Origin: Acidobacteriota bacterium
Lineage (GTDB): Bacteria; Acidobacteriota; Terriglobia; Acidiferrales; UBA7541
Direction of reading: 5' to 3'
Assembly (NCBI GenBank): GCA_013289665.1
Contig: JABCZN010000020.1
Location: forward strand, 1 to 64,000
Length of the DNA: 64,000 bases
The translations under genes and the position numbers were made by a program. Numbering within the stretch: position 1 is the stretch's first letter; each line of letters begins with the position of its first letter. The notes under the pieces are model-generated. The model saw only the letters and a program-made list of their open reading frames with translations, searched no databases and was not told the origin of the DNA. Of this stretch, positions 52,672-60,375 are shown in pieces.

Positions 52672-52701
52672 GTAGTGGCCGATCTTAAGATCGGCGACTA
52701 C
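52672..52701. repeat. REP-like palindrome overlapping a stop codon
   Basis: gtagt-gg-ccgatcttaagatcgg-cg-actac: a perfect 16-base palindrome within matching outer arms. It overlaps the stop codon of the LuxR-type gene (52698-52700) and can act as a terminator in both directions. Intergenic palindromes of this type are usually multicopy. Confidence 0.65.
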
Positions 52702-53333
52702 AGAAGAATGAGGCCGTTGCGCATGCCGATCGAGACGGCTTCGGCGCGCGAGGCTGCGCCCAGTTTGCCGAGGATGGAAGCGACGTGGAATTTGGCAGTG
52801 TGTTCCGAGATTTTGAGCTTTCCGGCGATTTCCTTGTTGCCGAGGCCCGAGGCAAGCAGGCGCAGCACTTCCCTTTCGCGGGTAGTGAGGGGCTCGGCTA
52901 ATTCGTCCGGGGGAACCGTGCGGCCGGGCGCGGAACGAATCGAGGAGCCTGCTTCGGAGGGGAGCACGACCAGTTCGCGAACGACAGCTTCGAGGGCGGC
53001 GGCCAGCTGCTGCGGTTCGGGAGATGGCGGGAGAATTCCGCGCACTCCGAGGCGCAAGGCTTGGGAGACGACTTCGGGCGGAGCGCCGGGAAGCAGCAGT
53101 ATCACCGGTGATTCGCGCGCCACGCCACTTTGCTGCAGAAATTCGAAGAAGTCCTCCAGCGAGGTGTCGCTCGCGTCAATGAGGATGGCATCGAGATCCT
53201 TCTCGGCGAACGCATCGGCGGCGTCTTCGACTACGGCGAAGCTGTCCACAACCTCAAACCCCTGCGCGTGAAGAAGGGATTCGAGCGCTCGCCGGGCGCG
53301 GGCCGCGGCCGCGACGATGAGCACGCTGATCAC
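52698..53333 (-). CDS. LuxR/NarL-type regulator with degenerate receiver domain
   Basis: 211 residues. C-terminal HTH is intact (LTTREREVLRLLASGLGNKE and SEHTAKFHVASILGKLGA). The N-terminal domain has the receiver fold but lacks most of the site: VLIVAAAAR in place of the acidic pair, ILIDAS keeps the phospho-acceptor Asp, LLLPG replaces the Thr/Ser and GILPPS replaces the conserved Lys. It is likely a pseudo-receiver sensing something other than phosphorylation. Four-base overlap with the protease gene. Confidence 0.87.
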   Translation of the reverse strand: MISVLIVAAAARARRALESLLHAQGFEVVDSFAVVEDAADAFAEKDLDAILIDASDTSLEDFFEFLQQSGVARESPVILLLPGAPPEVVSQALRLGVRGILPPSPEPQQLAAALEAVVRELVVLPSEAGSSIRSAPGRTVPPDELAEPLTTREREVLRLLASGLGNKEIAGKLKISEHTAKFHVASILGKLGAASRAEAVSIGMRNGLILL

Positions 53334-54193
53334 GCGGCGACGGCTCCTCCCTGCCTGCTCCTGGCGCGGAGTTGCACGCTGACCTTGCGCACACGGGTGT
53401 AGTCTCCGCGCAAAAATTGCAGGCGCAGTAGGCTTCCGCCGTTTTCGTCGAGAGCGTCTGCGAGATCGTCGGGGGAACGAAATGTTTTCTTTTCCGAGCC
53501 AAGCAAAATGTCTCCGGGCAGCAACGAAGCCAAAAAAGCCGGGCCGGCTGGCTCAATGCCGAGAACGAGCAGGCCAATCTCCTGCCGGCTGGCGCTTGGA
53601 AGGCGAACGGAAGTAAGCGTAACGCCGAGCCAGTTTTTACCGGACTGGCTCTGCAGAAAACGGCGCACATCGTTGCTGGGAATGGCCAGCGCGAGACTTC
53701 CCGCGACCATGGAGTTGATGCCGATAACCCGGCCGTGCGCATCCGTCAGCGGACCGCCGGAATTTCCGGGCGCGAGGCGGACGTCCGACTGAACCCAGTT
53801 CCGAGAGCCAAGGCCACGCAAAGGTCCAACCGCTTGAACAATTCCCGTGGTGAGCGCGCCCAGAAAACCGAATGGATTGCCAACCGCGAGAGCAATTTCT
53901 CCGGCGCGAACTTCGGAGGAGTCACGGCTGGTCGCCGAGGGGAGATCAGTCGCTCGAATCCGGATCGCCGCAAGGTCGCGGCGCGAATCCCGGGCGGTGA
54001 CTTCAGCTTGAAATTCGCGACCATCCCAAAGAGAAATTTTTGCGCGAGGCCCGCGCGCAACATGGGCGTTGGTGATGATCAATCCGTCTTCAGACCAAAC
54101 CACGCCAGAGCCGCTGCCCCGGCCGCCGGGCTGAACGAGAACAGTGGAACGCCGCACGCGTTCGGCAATCTCTCCGAGTCCCGGGACGCCCAT
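53330..54193 (-). CDS. S1C (DegP/HtrA-type) serine protease with PDZ domain
   Basis: 287 residues from ATG 54193, one base after the preceding stop, with GGGAG at 54201-54205. Trypsin-like triad complete: His 44 (ITNAHVARG), Asp 73 (RRDLAAIRI), Ser 145 (APGNSGGPLT). One PDZ domain at about 185-280 (GLLVLGIEPAGPAFLASLLP). No signal peptide or membrane anchor is seen, which is unusual for HtrA proteins and suggests a cytoplasmic or non-classical location. Confidence 0.9.
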   Translation of the reverse strand: MGVPGLGEIAERVRRSTVLVQPGGRGSGSGVVWSEDGLIITNAHVARGPRAKISLWDGREFQAEVTARDSRRDLAAIRIRATDLPSATSRDSSEVRAGEIALAVGNPFGFLGALTTGIVQAVGPLRGLGSRNWVQSDVRLAPGNSGGPLTDAHGRVIGINSMVAGSLALAIPSNDVRRFLQSQSGKNWLGVTLTSVRLPSASRQEIGLLVLGIEPAGPAFLASLLPGDILLGSEKKTFRSPDDLADALDENGGSLLRLQFLRGDYTRVRKVSVQLRARSRQGGAVAA

Positions 54194-54194
54194 C

Positions 54195-55109
54195 TCAGAC
54201 GCTCCCATTGGGGCGTTCGGCGATGGCGATGCTGACGTCGCGGGGCTCGCCGCCGCGAAGAAAGCGGGCGGTGACGGATTTTCCGATGTTCTCGCCATGC
54301 AGATGGGCCTGGACATCCTCGAGCCGCGCGACAGGTTTGGTGTTCAGCGAGACCAGAATGTCTCCGATCACTACCCCGGCATTGTGAGCGGGCCCACCGG
54401 GTTCGACTTCCAGTACGATTGCGGCGGTTTTTTCCCGGCGCTGCAAGGTCTCTCTGAGATTCTCGGGGAGGCGAACCGGTTGCAATCCGACTCCGAGGTA
54501 CCCGCGGGGGATGCGGCCTTCGGCAAGGAGTGCCTGCACCACGCGGTTCACGGTCGCAACGGGCAGAGCCAGGGCACCCGTAGGAGCGAATTTAGGAGTG
54601 GCGATGCCGGCCACGCTACCTTCGGCGTCCACAACTGCGCCACCGACTCCGGTGCGTTGCAAGGCGACATCCAGGCGAACGTAGGGAGACAGGGAAAGGC
54701 CACCCCAGAGGCGGCGCTCGTTCGCAACCATGCTGACGAAGGCCAGCGCGGCAACGGGGCCGCTGGCGCGGGTGCGTCCGACGACGAGCGTGAGGTCGCC
54801 CGGGTGGAGCGTCGCACTATCGCTGAACGACGGAACGGCGCGGCTCGCTTCTTCGCACTTCAATACGGCGATGTCGGTGGACGAGTCGCGGCCCGCGAGT
54901 TTGGCGCCCGCTACCTTGCCCTCTGGCAGTGCCACCTGGATATCTTCATCGCGCTGCAGGGCGTGCTCAGCAGTGACGATGATGCCGGGCCGCCAGATGA
55001 CGCCGCTCGATGAGCCGCGTGATTCAGTATGAACCGCAACGACGTGCGCACCGGATTTAGCGGTGGTCTGGGCGAGCTCTTTTGAAAGTGTTGCCCATTC
55101 AGATGACAT
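54195..55109 (-). CDS. S1C-type pseudoprotease with PDZ domain (catalytic Ser lost)
   Basis: 304 residues from ATG 55109 (GGAGG eight bases upstream; the frame extends to 55208). The fold matches the neighbouring protease: His 49 in IVTAEHALQ and Asp 79 in SSTDIAVLK are kept, but the GNSGG site reads TGVGGAV, placing Val 155 where the nucleophile should be. PDZ domain at about 205-295 (AIVLEVEPGGPAHNAGVVIG). Probably a regulatory or scaffold partner of the active enzyme encoded one base downstream. No signal peptide. Confidence 0.88.
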   Translation of the reverse strand: MSSEWATLSKELAQTTAKSGAHVVAVHTESRGSSSGVIWRPGIIVTAEHALQRDEDIQVALPEGKVAGAKLAGRDSSTDIAVLKCEEASRAVPSFSDSATLHPGDLTLVVGRTRASGPVAALAFVSMVANERRLWGGLSLSPYVRLDVALQRTGVGGAVVDAEGSVAGIATPKFAPTGALALPVATVNRVVQALLAEGRIPRGYLGVGLQPVRLPENLRETLQRREKTAAIVLEVEPGGPAHNAGVVIGDILVSLNTKPVARLEDVQAHLHGENIGKSVTARFLRGGEPRDVSIAIAERPNGSV

Positions 55110-55243
55110 AGTTCTTACCTCCATCATTAGAGTGACAGAGGAAGAAATTCGGGACATCCGCCATTTGGCTAGGTGGGACGAAAAGAAGGAGTTCACCACA
55201 CAGAACACGCAGGGCCACAGAAAAAGAGCAGCGGAAAGGCGGA

Positions 55244-56092
55244 TTACTGTTTGGGGGAGACGGGTAGGTGCTTCATAGGGTCGTCGGATTCGACGAAGCG
55301 GCGGAGGCTTTCGATGACCGCGGGGCGGTTGAAGAGTTTGCAGAAGAGTTCAACTTCTTCGCGGAGTTCCTGGTAGGGGATGGGCTTGATGAATTTCTTG
55401 GCGGCGACGCGGGCTTCGATGTCGAACTTGGTGATTTGCCGGGCCATCGAGCGGGCAACTTCAAGCGCGTAGCCTTCGCCGGCTAAGTGCGAGATGAGAC
55501 CGGCTTGATGAGCCGCTTCGGCTTTGACCGTGCGGCCGGTGAAGAGCAGATCGCGGATGAAACCGTTGCCGACGTCGCGCCGCAGGCGGGGGATTCCGCC
55601 GAAGCCGGGGATGAAACCAAGTCGCAGCTCGGGAAAACCGAAGCGCGCCATTTTGTCGGCGACAATGAGATCGCAGAGGACAGCGAGTTCGAGGCCGCCG
55701 CCCATGCACAAGCCGTGAACGGCTGCGAGGGTGATGAAGGGAGCGGCATCAATGGCATTGGCCACGCGGTGGATGCGCTTGATAAAAATCCGCAGGCCGG
55801 CGACGCGTTTCTTGGGCGGAAGTTTCACAGCGTTGTTGTAAAGCTCTTTCAGATCGCCGCCGACGCTGAAGCCGCCGGGGCGGGCGCTGTTGATGATGCA
55901 AGCGCTGGTGATGGGAGCGAGCGTGTCAATGGCGGCGGCGAATTGTTCGAGTTCGCCGAGGAGGAGCGTGCCGATTTCGTTGAGCGGTTCGTGGTCGAGG
56001 GTGAGTTCGACGACTCCGTCGCGCCACTCCCACCGGAGTCCTTTGCCACGGAATTCTTTCACCGGCGGAAGATTGCGGCCCTTTTTCTTCAT
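55244..56092 (-). CDS. Enoyl-CoA hydratase/isomerase family protein
   Basis: 282 residues, crotonase fold. Oxyanion-hole segments GGFSVGGDLKEL and HGLCMGGGLELAVLCDL are present; the Glu of FGFPELRLGFIPGFGG corresponds to one catalytic acid. The N-terminus has a basic extension of about 20 residues. It may hydrate, isomerise or hydrolyse an acyl thioester. Its ATG overlaps the stop of ligase 2 by four bases, so it works in the same pathway. Confidence 0.88.
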   Translation of the reverse strand: MKKKGRNLPPVKEFRGKGLRWEWRDGVVELTLDHEPLNEIGTLLLGELEQFAAAIDTLAPITSACIINSARPGGFSVGGDLKELYNNAVKLPPKKRVAGLRIFIKRIHRVANAIDAAPFITLAAVHGLCMGGGLELAVLCDLIVADKMARFGFPELRLGFIPGFGGIPRLRRDVGNGFIRDLLFTGRTVKAEAAHQAGLISHLAGEGYALEVARSMARQITKFDIEARVAAKKFIKPIPYQELREEVELFCKLFNRPAVIESLRRFVESDDPMKHLPVSPKQ

Positions 56093-57759
56093 GCGTTGCT
56101 TCCTGCGGCGACGGCGTGTTTGCGATACATCTGGTCGATTTCATCCCGAAAGCGCTTGTTGATGGTGTCGCGTTTCAATTTGCCGTTGGCGGTAAGCAGA
56201 ACGTTTTCGGGTGTGAAGACTTCCGAGAGAATGACGAAATTGCGCACCTGGCGGTAGTGCGGAAGTTCGGAGTTGACCACGTCCAGCGCAGACTGAACGG
56301 AGTCCGACGAAACCGATCCGGTGACAAGAGCACAGAGATAGCCGCGGCCGTTGCCGACGATGACGACCTGTTGGGCGCCGGGAAGGCGCTGGGCGATTTT
56401 TTCTTCGATGGGTTCGGGAGCGACGTTGTGGCCGGAGTTGAGAATGATGAGGTTCTTGATGCGGCCGCTGATGCGCCAGTTGCCGCGCGAGTTCACTTCA
56501 CCCTGATCGCCGGTGTGGAACCAGCCGTTTTCGAGGACGCGAGCGGTTTCTTCGGGGCGATTCCAGTAGCCGGGAAAAATATTCGGACCGCTGACAAGGA
56601 TTTCCTCGTCTTCGCCGGTTTTCATCTCAATGCCGGGAACAGCCTGGCCGACACGGCCGGATTCGCAGGCGATGCCCGGGTCGTCCATGGTGCAGATGCC
56701 GCAGGTTTCCGTGAGGCCGTAAACCTGCCAGATGGGGATACCGAGCATGGCGAAAAATTCCTGGGTTTCGGGAGCGAGTGGAGCGGAGCCGCAGACCAGG
56801 CCGCGCAGATTTGGGCCGAAGCGTTCGCGGATTTTTCCGAAGATGAGTTTTTGCGCGGCGAAGAGCCAGAGGCCGCCGCCCGATTCACCCTCGCTTTGCT
56901 TTTGCCACGCGGCGCGGCCTTTCTTGTAGATGGACTGGATGAGCGAACCGCGCTTGGAGAGGGCTTCTTCGACGCCGCGCTTCACGCGTTCTAGCAGCGT
57001 GGGCACGTTGAAAAAATAGTTGGGAGCGGAGAGGCGGATTTCGTCGGCGAGTTTGTTCAAATCGGCGGAGAGCGTGAGGACCGTTTCGCGGGTCAGGCAG
57101 GACATCATGACGATCCATGAGGCGGCGAAATTGAACGGCAGGTATTGGAAAATGCGGAGGGGCTCACGCGTGTTTCTGTCGAGACGCTCCATCCAGCCGG
57201 TGGTGCAGGAAAGCATGTGGTCGAGATTTTTTGTGTTGAGGCAAACGCCCTTGGGTTCGCCGGAAGTTCCGGACGTATAGATGATGGTGACGAGATCAGT
57301 GCTCTTGCGCGGATTGGGCGGGCCGGCAATGCCATTTTGCAGCGGAGCGGACTGGAAAATTCCGTCGAACGTGGCGCAGAGCGGGGCTTCCGGCCAGACT
57401 TGCGCGACGCTTTCGCCGACTGCGGCATCGCTCGCGATCAGCAGGCGTGGCGTGCAGTCTTTCATCATGGCGGCCAACTCTGCCGGTGCTTGACGGGAGT
57501 AGAGAGGGACAACGACGATGCCCTCGGCCATCAGAGCAAGATCAATCGCAACCCAGCGAATCGAGTTGGGGCCGAGCAAAGCGCAGCAATCACCGGCCTC
57601 CAAGCCTGTGGCGCGCATGTAGGCTCGCGCGCTCGCGACCTGGTCGAGAAGTTCTGCTCCGGACACGCTGACAAACTCCGTCCCGTGAATCTCGCGCAGG
57701 ACGACGCGGCTGGAAGCTTTGAGCAATTGTGCGAACGTGTTTTCGAGAAAATTAGGCAT
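56089..57759 (-). CDS. AMP-dependent long-chain fatty-acid ligase (ligase 2)
   Basis: 556 residues. P-loop IIYTSGTSGEPKGVCLNTKN, VYGLTETCGICTMD, GWFHTGDQGEVNSRGNW with the conserved Asp, and LLTANGKLKRDTINKRF with the catalytic Lys near the C-terminus. Closest in layout to long-chain acyl-CoA synthetases. Two ligases in one cluster suggest two different acyl substrates or carriers. Five bases separate it from the pyruvyl-transferase gene. Confidence 0.92.
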   Translation of the reverse strand: MPNFLENTFAQLLKASSRVVLREIHGTEFVSVSGAELLDQVASARAYMRATGLEAGDCCALLGPNSIRWVAIDLALMAEGIVVVPLYSRQAPAELAAMMKDCTPRLLIASDAAVGESVAQVWPEAPLCATFDGIFQSAPLQNGIAGPPNPRKSTDLVTIIYTSGTSGEPKGVCLNTKNLDHMLSCTTGWMERLDRNTREPLRIFQYLPFNFAASWIVMMSCLTRETVLTLSADLNKLADEIRLSAPNYFFNVPTLLERVKRGVEEALSKRGSLIQSIYKKGRAAWQKQSEGESGGGLWLFAAQKLIFGKIRERFGPNLRGLVCGSAPLAPETQEFFAMLGIPIWQVYGLTETCGICTMDDPGIACESGRVGQAVPGIEMKTGEDEEILVSGPNIFPGYWNRPEETARVLENGWFHTGDQGEVNSRGNWRISGRIKNLIILNSGHNVAPEPIEEKIAQRLPGAQQVVIVGNGRGYLCALVTGSVSSDSVQSALDVVNSELPHYRQVRNFVILSEVFTPENVLLTANGKLKRDTINKRFRDEIDQMYRKHAVAAGSNA

Positions 57760-57764
57760 CGGCT

Positions 57765-59204
57765 TCAGCGCCCCGCGGCCAGAACCGCCGGAGAAGAGTC
57801 GTACTGTTCGACGAGCTTGCGCAAATTTTCGCTGAATGGCGGCAAGTTGTCTTCCCAGCTCAGCACGCCCTTGCGCAGGGGAAATTCGGGATAGGTTTTG
57901 CGAATTTCGTCTTCGAGGAAAATGGCCATGCGTGACATCGCTTTGAGGTTGGAGACGACGGTGCGGCCAATGGAGTCGCGGATGGAATCGGCTTCGACAA
58001 CGAGTTTTTCCATGACATCGAGCAATTTGGGGCCGAGATCGGGGTCGTCGACATTGAGCAGCAGGTGCTGGTGGCCGCGCTCGCGCATGAGGTTACCAAT
58101 GCGCTCGTCCATGGTGACCCCGGCGGAGACGACTCCGGCCGGCATGCAGGTGACGATGCCGTGATAGCGCGATGAGACCATGTAGGTGCATGCCCGAAGG
58201 ATGGAGACGAGTTCGAACATATCGTAATTGTCGGAAGTGAAAATCGGAGTGCCGGGAATTTCTTTTTCGATGGCACGGCAGGCCGCCGCGTCGAGGCGCT
58301 CCATGGCCACGAGAATCGGAAAAACTTTGTGGCGCTGCAGAAAGGCTTTGGCGGCTTGCGCGTACGCCGCGACGTAGTGGTTGAACTTGCGATCAACTTC
58401 GGCACCGGACTCGAAGAAATAGACGGTGCGGTACTGACTGTCTTTGTAAGCGCCCGTGGTGGCGCGCGCAATGTACTTGGCGATGGAAGCCCGCACAGGC
58501 CAGACGAACGGATGAATCGGGCAAAGAACCAGGATGGGAGTTTTTTCGTCCCAGCCGGCTTTGCGCAAACTATTGCGTGCAAAGTCGGGAGGGCGCGGCT
58601 CAAAGGTCCAGGCGGTGTCGGCGCCGAGTTCGTTGGGCACGCCGAGGCCGGAGAGAAGCTGCTGCGATTCCAGGCTGCGCGTGATAACCAGCGATTCGCG
58701 AGTGTAGCGGGCGCACATGCCTTGAACGAGGTCGTCCATGTGGCCGGCATCGCCTGCATAGGCGACGGAAAGTTTGTTCTCCGCGGAGGCGAGGCCGAGC
58801 GAGCCGATCATCATCGTCGTCAGCGCGTTGGCGAATTTGCTTTTGAACATCGAGCCTTCGCAAGCGACGACACCGTGATTGGCGTGGACTTCGCGGAAAA
58901 GGAACGGCGGGAAAACGTCGGGGAGATGCACCTGGCGTGAGCCTTCGAAGTAGCCCTGGGTGCGGTCGAAATTCTGGGTCATCACGCTGAAGTCCACGTT
59001 GTCGGCGCCGAGGACGTGGCGGATTTGCCGAAGGGTTTCCTGCACACGGACGTCGCTCCCGGTGTTCCGCGTGCCGTTGTAACCGGCAAAGAGCAGCTTG
59101 AGTTTTTCGCCGGGCGTCCAGCGCTTGCCGATACCGAACATCCACGTGAATCGCCGGAACTCGATCATGGCACTGACCCAAGCGACGAGAAGGAAATCGG
59201 TCAT
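57765..59204 (-). CDS. Polysaccharide pyruvyl transferase family protein
   Basis: 479 residues. KLLFAGYNGTRNTGSDVRVQ near residue 45 and, later, VACEGSMFKS, YMVSSRYHGIVTCMPAGV are PF04230-type signatures (CsaB/WcaK group). Known members transfer pyruvate from phosphoenolpyruvate to sugars. It is longer than most members because of an N-terminal hydrophobic extension (LLVAWVSAMIEF). Lies inside the lipid operon, overlapping the reductase gene by four bases, so it may modify a glycolipid head group (inference). Confidence 0.83.
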   Translation of the reverse strand: MTDFLLVAWVSAMIEFRRFTWMFGIGKRWTPGEKLKLLFAGYNGTRNTGSDVRVQETLRQIRHVLGADNVDFSVMTQNFDRTQGYFEGSRQVHLPDVFPPFLFREVHANHGVVACEGSMFKSKFANALTTMMIGSLGLASAENKLSVAYAGDAGHMDDLVQGMCARYTRESLVITRSLESQQLLSGLGVPNELGADTAWTFEPRPPDFARNSLRKAGWDEKTPILVLCPIHPFVWPVRASIAKYIARATTGAYKDSQYRTVYFFESGAEVDRKFNHYVAAYAQAAKAFLQRHKVFPILVAMERLDAAACRAIEKEIPGTPIFTSDNYDMFELVSILRACTYMVSSRYHGIVTCMPAGVVSAGVTMDERIGNLMRERGHQHLLLNVDDPDLGPKLLDVMEKLVVEADSIRDSIGRTVVSNLKAMSRMAIFLEDEIRKTYPEFPLRKGVLSWEDNLPPFSENLRKLVEQYDSSPAVLAAGR

Positions 59205-60358
59205 GCGCCGGCTCCACTCGCGGTTACAACAACACTTTTGCCTCGATCGGTGGGCCAGGGTTTTGCGGGATATTTAAATTTGTTGGCGCGGCTGAACTGC
59301 AAGAGCGGGTAGGCATACGAAGAAAATTTTGCGGGCGCTTCGCCCATTTCCTGCACGACGCGGGAATTATCGAAGACGGTGTTCCAATCGAGATACGGCC
59401 AGAAAACTTTCAGCAAAGAAGCTCCATAGCCAACCGGACCGCCCTTGAAGGCCAGCCAGTTCACGGTCTTGGAAAACGGCCCGCCGAGCCACGGCTGGTA
59501 GCTGGGTTTGGACCATCCGCCAACTTCAGCCAGCGCATCGGTGAGTTCCTTGTAGGTCTGCGCGCCGGTCCCAGAAGATAGATGATAGATAACGTAATTC
59601 GGTTTTTCCATTTGGTGAATTTTAACGATGGCTGCGCCGACGTAGTTCGCGGGAACAATATCGATTTTATCGTTGGGCCGCAACGGCAGGACGGGAAAGC
59701 GCGCCAGGGTGTCGAAGGCCTGCACCATATCGAATTGCGACGTTTCCGGGCGGCGGGAATCGCCGAGGACGATGGCGGGGCGGAAAATCGTTCGCGTCAC
59801 GTCCGGAAGAAGCTGGTGAACCATGTGCTCGCAGAATTTTTTCGTGCGCGAGTAGGGATCGTAATCGGAGCGGTTCCAATCGATGGAAGCGTCTTCGGTG
59901 ACGACTTCGTTCTGGCGCTTGCCGGCGACGGCGACGGTGGAAACATGGGAGTAGCGGCGGAGGCCGTGGCGATTCTGCGCCCTGCGGGCGAGTTGGATGA
60001 CTTCGAGCGAGCCGCGAAGATTCACGTTGAGGCACTGCTTTTCCGATTTGCGATTTAGCGAAGCGGCGCAGTGGAGGATGGAATCGGTGGAATCCACCAG
60101 CGCGCGATAGTCGTCATCGCTGAGGCCGAATCGCTCGCTGGTAAGATCGCCGCGGAAAATGCGCACGCGGGAGTTCAGGTGTTCCAGGAATTCGGGAAAG
60201 GTGAAGTGGAGTTGCAGCGATTGCCAGAGGCGTTCTCGAGCCTCTTGTTCCGTTCTTGCGCGGACCAGGAGGTTCAGACGATCGGCGTGGCCCGTGAATA
60301 GACCGGCCACAAGGTAGCTGCCGAGATATCCAGTGGAACCTGTCAGGAATATAGCCAT
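59201..60358 (-). CDS. Thioester-reductase/extended SDR family protein
   Basis: 385 residues from ATG 60358; the open frame to 60478 overlaps the upstream gene. NAD(P)-binding IFLTGSTGYLGSYLVAGLF, then FRGDLTSERFGLSDDDYRAL and YSHVSTVAVAG, with the YxxxK pair in DPYSRTKKFCEHM. These features match carboxylic-acid/thioester reductase domains (Lys2/FAR-like) that reduce acyl thioesters to aldehydes or alcohols. Seventeen bases follow the large reductase stop. Confidence 0.87.
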   Translation of the reverse strand: MAIFLTGSTGYLGSYLVAGLFTGHADRLNLLVRARTEQEARERLWQSLQLHFTFPEFLEHLNSRVRIFRGDLTSERFGLSDDDYRALVDSTDSILHCAASLNRKSEKQCLNVNLRGSLEVIQLARRAQNRHGLRRYSHVSTVAVAGKRQNEVVTEDASIDWNRSDYDPYSRTKKFCEHMVHQLLPDVTRTIFRPAIVLGDSRRPETSQFDMVQAFDTLARFPVLPLRPNDKIDIVPANYVGAAIVKIHQMEKPNYVIYHLSSGTGAQTYKELTDALAEVGGWSKPSYQPWLGGPFSKTVNWLAFKGGPVGYGASLLKVFWPYLDWNTVFDNSRVVQEMGEAPAKFSSYAYPLLQFSRANKFKYPAKPWPTDRGKSVVVTASGAGA

Positions 60359-60375
60359 AGACGGATGTCGGCGCT

